A DNA stretch of 64,000 nt from Streptomyces smaragdinus (GTDB lineage Bacteria > Actinomycetota > Actinomycetes > Streptomycetales > Streptomycetaceae): positions 1-64,000 of the forward strand of contig NZ_WEGJ01000022.1 in assembly GCF_009604385.1 (NCBI RefSeq), written 5' to 3'. Shown in pieces: positions 58,964 through 64,000 of this stretch. How positions within the stretch are numbered: the stretch's first letter is position 1; each line of letters starts with the position of its first letter. The notes under the pieces are model-generated. The model was not told where the DNA came from. It did no database searches and was given only the letters and a program-made list of their open reading frames with translations. A program made the translations under genes and the position numbers.

Positions 58964-59317
58964 ATGAGCGACGACGACAAGGTCACCGTCGGCCTGAGCG
59001 CCTGCTCGGCCCAGGACGCGGCCGCGGTGCTCGAGGCGCTCGGCGACACCTTCGAGACGAACTGGCGCCGCGGCGAGCCCCCGCCCGAGGCCGCCCCCGG
59101 CCACCCCCAGGTGTGGGTCGCCACCGTCGACACCGCCCACCCCGCCGGCGCCGCCCACCCCCCGGCCCTCGGCGCCTCGGTCACCGCGGACCTCCAGGGC
59201 GGCTATCTGGCCGTGGACCGGGTACGGGACGCCCTGGCGGACACGTACACCGTCCGCGAGGAGGGCACGGCGGCGGGCGACCAGGAGAAGGACGTACGCC
59301 TGCGGCTGACGAACTGA
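58964..59317 (+). CDS. Small hypothetical protein
   Basis: A 117-residue soluble protein with no family I recognise. It is acidic and has a mixed alpha/beta look (KVTVGLSACSAQDAAAVLEA, VWVATVDTAHPAG, VTADLQGGYLAVDRVRDAL). ATG 58964 follows GAGGAGAGG. The sequence resembles small conserved Streptomyces proteins of unknown role. Confidence 0.65.
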   Translation: MSDDDKVTVGLSACSAQDAAAVLEALGDTFETNWRRGEPPPEAAPGHPQVWVATVDTAHPAGAAHPPALGASVTADLQGGYLAVDRVRDALADTYTVREEGTAAGDQEKDVRLRLTN

Positions 59318-59322
59318 CCGCC

Positions 59323-59439
59323 GTGGCCGGCGAACCCCGGACCGCCGACGCGTACCCCGACGGATTCACCGGCCCGGCCCGTGCCGTTTTCGCCCCCACC
59401 ACCCGCGCGGCCTGCGAACGCGATCTCACCGCGATGTAG
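59323..59439 (+). CDS. Possible small ORF or gene remnant
   Basis: GTG 59323 to TAG 59439 would encode 38 residues (PDGFTGPARAVFAPTTRAAC). It begins 5 bp after the preceding stop, so it could be translated by coupling. There is no binding site and no known motif, so it may be the tail of a lost gene. Confidence 0.25.
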   Translation: MAGEPRTADAYPDGFTGPARAVFAPTTRAACERDLTAM

Positions 59440-59490
59440 CCCCGTCCGGCCCGCGGTCTCCCGGCGAACAGACTTTGTCCCTCCGGCGGA

Positions 59491-59520
59491 TTGACAGACC
59501 GTCGGCCACCGTCTGAATGT
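59491..59520 (+). promoter_or_regulatory. Promoter of SGNH esterase gene
   Basis: TTGACA (59491-59496) and GAATGT (59515-59520) are 18 bp apart, ahead of the esterase start at 59574. Confidence 0.5.
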
Positions 59521-59573
59521 ACTCCCCAGTAAGAGATCCGCGTGATCCGCGCGGACGGGGAGTGGAGGCGGCA

Positions 59574-60485
59574 GTGGCCGAGCAGGGGCTCAGGGAACAG
59601 CGCGGCAGAGGAGACCGGCGGCGGGCGGCGGTCGCGCTCGCGGTGTCGGGGGCGGCGGCCCTCGTCGTCGGCGGGACGGCGGTGCCCGCGCAGGCGGACC
59701 CCGCCGAGCACTACGTCGCCCTCGGCGACTCGTACACCTCGGGGCCCCGCATCCCCACCCAGGTCGACGTGGCCTGCGAGCGTTCCGACCAGAACTACCC
59801 GTCGCTGACGGCGAAGGCGCTCGGCGTCGCGACGTTCGAGGACGCGAGCTGCGGCGGCGCCCGCACCACGCACATGTGGGAGGCACAGGGCGCCAACCCG
59901 CCCCAGCTGGACGCCATCGACAAGAAGACCACCCTGGTCACCGTCGGCATCAGCGGCAACGACATCGGCTTCGGCGAGATCATCGGCACCTGTACGGTCC
60001 TCAGCTTCACCGACCCCACCGGCAACCCCTGCCAGCGCCAGTACACGGCGACCGGCGAGGACGTGCTGGCCACGCGGATCGCGGACGCCCGGACCAAGGT
60101 CGACGCCGTGCTCGACGCGATCCACGAGCGCTCCCCGCGGGCCCGGGTCGTCGTCGTGGGCTACCCGGTGATCGTCCCCGACGACGGGGTGGGCTGCTGG
60201 CCGGCCGTGCAGATGGCCGCGGGCGACATCCCGTACCTGCGGGACACGGAGAAGCGGCTCAACGCCATGCTGGCGGACGCCGCCGCGCACAACCGCGCCG
60301 CGTACACCGACACGTACGCCTCGACCGTCGGCCACGACATCTGCAAGTCCCCGGCGGACCGCTGGGTCGAGCCGCTGGTCCCGGCGAGCCCCGCCGGCTC
60401 CTTCCACCCCAACGCCAAGGGCGAGGCGGCCATGGCCGACGCCGTGGTGGCGACGCTGGCGAAGCCGGGTCGCGGGCGGTTCTGA
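59574..60485 (+). CDS. Secreted SGNH/GDSL esterase-lipase
   Basis: A 303-residue exported esterase. A basic N-terminal region and hydrophobic stretch (RRRAAVALAVSGAAALVVGG) with an AQADP cleavage site make a signal peptide. Catalytic blocks are present: GDSYTSGP with the Ser nucleophile, the Gly of SCGGARTTHMW, GISGND with Asn, and GSFHPNAKG with the His. This set is typical of Streptomyces phospholipase/lipase enzymes. The Cys pattern suggests three disulfides. GTG 59574 follows GGAGG; an earlier GTG at 59562 is possible. It acts outside the cell on acyl esters or phospholipids. Confidence 0.93.
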   Translation: MAEQGLREQRGRGDRRRAAVALAVSGAAALVVGGTAVPAQADPAEHYVALGDSYTSGPRIPTQVDVACERSDQNYPSLTAKALGVATFEDASCGGARTTHMWEAQGANPPQLDAIDKKTTLVTVGISGNDIGFGEIIGTCTVLSFTDPTGNPCQRQYTATGEDVLATRIADARTKVDAVLDAIHERSPRARVVVVGYPVIVPDDGVGCWPAVQMAAGDIPYLRDTEKRLNAMLADAAAHNRAAYTDTYASTVGHDICKSPADRWVEPLVPASPAGSFHPNAKGEAAMADAVVATLAKPGRGRF

Positions 60486-60546
60486 GGCACGTCCGGGGGG
60501 CCGGTGCGGGCTGTGGTCCGCGCCGGCCCCGACGTACCCTGACGTG

Positions 60547-61734
60547 ATGGAGCCCCTGGTCGATCTCACCGCGCTGGGCGCCGACTTCGCCCGCGACCCC
60601 TACCCCGTCTACGCGCGGCTGCGCGAGCGCGGGCCCGTGCACCACGTGCTGAGCGACGACGGCGAGGTATGGCTCGTCGTCGGGTACGACGCGGTGCGCG
60701 AGGCGCTCGCGGACCCCCGGCTGCACAAGGACTGGCGGCTGCGCATGAGCCCGCAGGAGGCCGCCGGCCTGCCGGACATCAGCGCCAACATGCTCGAGTC
60801 CGACGTCCCCCGGCACACCCGGCTGCGACGGCTGGTGACCCGCGAGTTCACCGCCCGGCGGATCGCCGCGCTGGCCCCCCGGATCCGGCGGATCACCGAC
60901 GACCTCCTCGACGCCATGCTGGCCGCCCCCGGCCGGCGCGCGAACCTCGTCGAGGCGCTGGCGTTCCCGCTGCCGATCACGGTGATCTGCGAACTGCTCG
61001 GCGTACCGGACCTGGAGCGCGACGACTTCCGCGCCTGGTCGCACGAGGTCGTCTCACCCACCACACCCGAGGCCGAGGAGGCGGCCACCGCCGCGATGGG
61101 GCGCTACCTCGACGAACTCATCGAGGACAAACGCGTCCAGCCCCGCGGCGACGACCTGCTCGGCGCCCTGATCCGCACCCGCGAGGAGGACGGCGACGCG
61201 CTCTCCCGCCAGGAGCTGATCGGCATGGCGTTCCTGCTGCTGGTCGCCGGCCACGAGACCACGGTGAATCTGCTGGCCAACGGCATGCTGGCGCTGCTGT
61301 CCCACCCTGACCAGCTCGCCGCGCTGCGCGCCGGCCCGGACACGCTGCTGGACGGCGCGGTGGAGGAGATGCTGCGGTACGACGGGCCGGTGGAGACCTC
61401 GACGTTCCGCTTCACCACCGAGCCCGTGGAGATCCACGGCGTACCCGTCCCGGCGGGCGCCGTCGTGCGCGTCGTGATCTCCTCCGCCGAGCGCGACCCG
61501 GCCCGCTTCGACGCGCCCGACACCTTCGACATCCGCCGCGACACCCAGGGCCATCTGGCCTTCGGCCACGGCATCCACTACTGCCTGGGCGCCCCGCTGG
61601 CCCGCCTCGAGGGCCGGATCGCGGTCCGCGCCCTGCTGGACCGCTGCCCGGACCTCGCGCTGGACGGGGAGGCCCGCGACTGGCGGCAGGGGCTGCTGAT
61701 CCGCGGACCCGGGGTGCTGCCCGTGCGGTGGTAG
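60547..61734 (+). CDS. Cytochrome P450
   Basis: A 395-residue soluble bacterial P450. Seen: the I-helix oxygen motif VAGHETTV (near 232-239), EEMLRYDGPVETSTFRF before the heme domain, ERDPARF, and the heme-binding loop FGHGIHYCLGAPLARLEG with its Cys ligand. The sequence most resembles the CYP105/107 type, which hydroxylates macrolides or other natural products. No ferredoxin gene is adjacent. ATG 60547 or the GTG three bases earlier may start it; no clear binding site is present. Substrate is unknown, and no biosynthetic cluster adjoins it. Confidence 0.93.
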   Translation: MEPLVDLTALGADFARDPYPVYARLRERGPVHHVLSDDGEVWLVVGYDAVREALADPRLHKDWRLRMSPQEAAGLPDISANMLESDVPRHTRLRRLVTREFTARRIAALAPRIRRITDDLLDAMLAAPGRRANLVEALAFPLPITVICELLGVPDLERDDFRAWSHEVVSPTTPEAEEAATAAMGRYLDELIEDKRVQPRGDDLLGALIRTREEDGDALSRQELIGMAFLLLVAGHETTVNLLANGMLALLSHPDQLAALRAGPDTLLDGAVEEMLRYDGPVETSTFRFTTEPVEIHGVPVPAGAVVRVVISSAERDPARFDAPDTFDIRRDTQGHLAFGHGIHYCLGAPLARLEGRIAVRALLDRCPDLALDGEARDWRQGLLIRGPGVLPVRW

Positions 61735-61795
61735 GGCGGTCCGCAGTCCGGACACCGCGGACATCGGGGGCGGCGGCGCGCATAGGGTCGCCGGT

Positions 61796-63025
61796 ATGAC
61801 GACCGTCGCCGTGCCCGGGTCCAAGTCCATCACCAACCGCGCCCTGTTCCTCGCCGCCGCCGCGGAGGGGGTGACCACGCTGCGGCGCCCCCTGCTGTCC
61901 GACGACACCGAGGCGTTCGCCGGTGGGCTCACCGCGCTCGGGTACCGGGTGGAGCGGGGGGACGGCGTATGGCGGGTGCACGGGCGGCCGGAGGGGCCGG
62001 CGGTGGCCGGGGCGGAGGTGTACGCGCGGGACGGGGCCACGCCGGCGCGGTTCCTGCCGGTGCTCGCGGCGGCGGGGCGGGGGGAGTTCCGGTTCGACGG
62101 CTCCGCGCAGATGCGGCGCCGGCCGCTGGGACCGCTCACCGGGGCGCTGCGGGACCTGGGGGTCGACGTCCGGCACGACGGGGCGGAGGGACACCTCCCG
62201 GTCAGCCTGTCCGCGCGCGGGGTCGAGGGCGGCGAGGTCACGCTGGACGCGGGGCTGTCGTCGCAGTTCCTCACCGCGCTGCTGCTCCTGGGACCGCTCA
62301 CCCGGAGGGGGCTGCGGATCCGGGTGACGCGGCTGGTGTCCGTGCCGTACATCGGCATCACCCTCGCCATGATGCGGGCGTTCGGCGCGGAGGTACGCCA
62401 GGACGGTGACGTGTTCGACGTACCGGCGGGCGGGTACCGGGCGACGGAGTACGGCATCGAGCCCGACGCCTCCACCGCGAGCTACTTCTTCGCCGCCGCC
62501 GCGCTCACCGGGCGGGAGGTCACCGTCCCGGGGCTCGGGGAGGGGGCGCTGCAGGGGGATCTGGGGTTCGTGGAGGCGCTGCGGTCGATGGGCGCGGAGG
62601 TACGGACCGGGGCGGACGCGACGACCGTGCGGGGGACGGGGCGGCTGCGGGGGATCACGGTCAATATGCGGGACATCTCGGACACGATGCCCACGCTCGC
62701 CGCGATCGCGCCCTTCGCCGACGGGCCGGTACGGATCGAGGACGTCGCCAACACCCGGGTCAAGGAATGCGACCGGCTCGACGCCTGCGCCGGCAATCTG
62801 CGGCGGCTGGGGGTACGGGCGGAGACGGGACCCGACTGGATCGAGGTCCACCCCGGCGTCCCGGCCGCCGCGGAGGTCGGCTGCCGGGGTGATCACCGCA
62901 TCGCGATGGCCTTCAGCGTGACGGGGCTGCGGACACCGGGGCTGACGCTGGACGAGCCGGGGTGCGTGAAGAAGACGTTCCCGGAGTTCCACGAGGCGTT
63001 CGGGGGCGTGTTCCCCGCCGCCTAG
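61796..63025 (+). CDS. aroA: EPSP synthase (3-phosphoshikimate 1-carboxyvinyltransferase)
   Basis: A 409-residue EPSP synthase that joins phosphoenolpyruvate to shikimate 3-phosphate. Seen: the opening VPGSKSITNRALFLAAAAEG with its shikimate-phosphate binding residues, the Arg-rich RRRPLGPLTGALRDLG, SSQFLTALLLL, NTRVKECDRLDA and the C-terminal GDHRIAMAFS. It begins only four residues before the PGSKS motif, so it is shorter than the usual AroA (about 430-450). It lacks an adjacent aro operon. It may be a second EPSP synthase of the kind found in some Streptomyces; the housekeeping copy would be elsewhere. Confidence 0.92.
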   Translation: MTTVAVPGSKSITNRALFLAAAAEGVTTLRRPLLSDDTEAFAGGLTALGYRVERGDGVWRVHGRPEGPAVAGAEVYARDGATPARFLPVLAAAGRGEFRFDGSAQMRRRPLGPLTGALRDLGVDVRHDGAEGHLPVSLSARGVEGGEVTLDAGLSSQFLTALLLLGPLTRRGLRIRVTRLVSVPYIGITLAMMRAFGAEVRQDGDVFDVPAGGYRATEYGIEPDASTASYFFAAAALTGREVTVPGLGEGALQGDLGFVEALRSMGAEVRTGADATTVRGTGRLRGITVNMRDISDTMPTLAAIAPFADGPVRIEDVANTRVKECDRLDACAGNLRRLGVRAETGPDWIEVHPGVPAAAEVGCRGDHRIAMAFSVTGLRTPGLTLDEPGCVKKTFPEFHEAFGGVFPAA

Positions 63026-63780
63026 AGCCGGTCCGACCGCGCCCGCCCCCGCCCGATCGCCCACGCCGCGGCCACCCCCGCCACCGCGGCGAACCCGAGC
63101 AGCGCCCCCGACGCCGCGAACACCGCCCCCGCGTCCCCGCGTACGGCGCCGCGCAGCGCCCCGAAGCCCCAGTAGCCGGGGGAGAGGGGCGCCACCGCGC
63201 CCACCCAGCGCGGCAGCTCCGCGAGCGGGACGAGCGCGCCGCCCAGGGCGCTGAGCAGCATCCCGCCGATGTCGTACGCCGCCGACAGCTCACCGAAGCT
63301 GCGCGCCGCCGCCCCCAGCGCCGCGCCCATGGCGAGCAGCGCCACCGTCCACGCCAGGCACGCCACCCCCAGCAGGGCGGGCGCCCGCACGTCGAGCCCC
63401 AGCAGCCCCGCCCCGTACCCCAGCACCAGCGCCTGCTGCAGGAGTAGCGCGACCAGCACCGGGAGCCCCTTCCCGGCCAGCAGCTCGACCGGCCGCGCGG
63501 GCGTGGTGCGCAGCCGGTCCCAGGTCCGCCACACCCGCTCCTGGAGGACGGCGGAGCCGACCAGGCTCATCCCCAGCAGCGAGAACATCACCAAGATCCC
63601 CACGACGGCCTGCTCGGTGCCGGCCGCCCCGCCCTGCGCGGCCTGATAGAGGGGCCGCATCAGGGTGAGCAGGATCAGCGGCAGCACCAGCCGGCTCACC
63701 AGCGGCCCCGACTCCCGCAGCAGCAGCGCGGTGTTGAGCCGGACCAGGGCGGCGGTGCGGAGGGCGGAGTCACGCGGCAC
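63022..63780 (-). CDS. ABC-2 type exporter permease
   Basis: A 252-residue membrane permease of the ABC-2 type. About six helices are visible (LVSRLVLPLILLTLMRPLYQ, AVVGILVMFSLLGMSLVGSA, VLVALLLQQALVLGYGAGLL). The family motif ERVWRTWDRLRTTPARPVELL (in part) precedes the third helix. It would pair with the ATPase upstream to export a lipid, drug or peptide. GTG 63780 lies inside the last codons of that ATPase gene (11-bp overlap). Convergent with aroA, with a 4-bp overlap of stops. Confidence 0.9.
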   Translation of the reverse strand: MPRDSALRTAALVRLNTALLLRESGPLVSRLVLPLILLTLMRPLYQAAQGGAAGTEQAVVGILVMFSLLGMSLVGSAVLQERVWRTWDRLRTTPARPVELLAGKGLPVLVALLLQQALVLGYGAGLLGLDVRAPALLGVACLAWTVALLAMGAALGAAARSFGELSAAYDIGGMLLSALGGALVPLAELPRWVGAVAPLSPGYWGFGALRGAVRGDAGAVFAASGALLGFAAVAGVAAAWAIGRGRARSDRL

Positions 63781-64000
63781 GGGTCGTCTCCTTCGCGGCC
63801 AGCGAACGGTACAGGTCGTCGAGCCCGGGCCTGCGCACGTCCACCGACGCCGGCCGGCACCCGGCCGCCAGCAGCCGCGCCAGCTCGGCGGCCGGATCAC
63901 GGGCCGGTACGCGCAGCACACCCTCGTACGACCGGGCCGGCGTCCCCGCGGGCAGCGGAGCCCCCGCCGGGTCGAGGACCAGCCGCAGTTCGCCGGGGAG
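63770..64000 (-). CDS. ABC transporter ATPase, C-terminal part only
   Basis: The last 76 codons of an ATPase gene whose start lies beyond the window. The visible part (LPGELRLVLDPAG, ASVDVRRPGLDDLYRSLAAK) is the C-terminal accessory domain found after the nucleotide-binding domain in DrrA-type exporters. The Walker motifs are not in the window. It overlaps the permease gene, which supports an exporter pair. Confidence 0.75.
   Translation of the reverse strand, partial: LPGELRLVLDPAGAPLPAGTPARSYEGVLRVPARDPAAELARLLAAGCRPASVDVRRPGLDDLYRSLAAKETTRAA

Noticed and set aside
59574..64000. A secondary-metabolite cluster around the P450, aroA-like gene and ABC exporter.
   Set aside because: No core synthase is present, and the genes differ in strand and have separate promoters. 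The window end limits this judgement.

Overview
The window is very GC-rich chromosomal DNA of a Streptomyces-type actinomycete. The signs are extreme third-position GC, frequent GTG starts, 1-4 bp start/stop overlaps, an SsgA-like sporulation protein, an AfsR-like regulator, a Tat-exported glycosidase, a mycothiol-type maleylpyruvate isomerase and several IclR regulators. I see no rRNA, tRNA, CRISPR array, insertion sequence or prophage. The window begins in a repeat-rich non-coding stretch and ends inside an ABC transporter ATPase gene.

Layout. 1-740 is non-coding with short repeats. 741-2540 is gcl (glyoxylate carboligase). 2684-5074 is a large secreted protein of seven Cys-rich modules. 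5365-6285 is an EamA-type transporter. 6532-13696 is a six-gene membrane complex related to group 4 hydrogenases and complex I; its large subunit lacks the NiFe cysteines, so it is an Ehr-type complex and not a hydrogenase. 13796-18717 holds an esterase, an SsgA-like protein, an AraC regulator, a pirin, an AhpD-like protein and an ECF41 sigma factor with a truncated C-terminal domain. 19124-24831 holds a GH89 glycosidase, malate synthase, an acetyltransferase and a ProC-like reductase.

25074-38290 is an island like the dormancy (DevR/OsdR) regulons: three universal stress proteins, a DoxX-like protein, a SulP transporter, a GNAT/ADP-forming acyl-CoA synthetase fusion, a CBS-BON protein, a decayed flavodoxin/CBS gene fusion, a Pro-rich membrane protein and two zinc alcohol dehydrogenases. 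38520-43899 holds a secreted protein paired with a class E/F sortase, an AfsR-like ATPase regulator and an unknown protein. 43969-48862 is a gentisate operon (3-hydroxybenzoate to fumarate plus pyruvate) with a divergent IclR regulator.

48948-51575 holds a PLP enzyme, a MobA-like nucleotidyltransferase, a small conserved protein and a GNAT. 51572-55038 is the allantoin module (IclR repressor, allantoinase, allantoicase). The promoter regions of allantoinase, aceB and gcl all carry a TTCC-N7-GGAA palindrome, which suggests one regulon that links ureide breakdown to glyoxylate use. 55111-58839 is a reactive-sulfur island: rhodanese, CstB-like persulfide dioxygenase, YgaP-like rhodanese, TauE exporter and a CstR-like repressor, with five ATACC...GGTAT operators. 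58964-64000 holds a small hypothetical protein, an SGNH esterase, a cytochrome P450, an aroA-type EPSP synthase and the end of an ABC-2 exporter.
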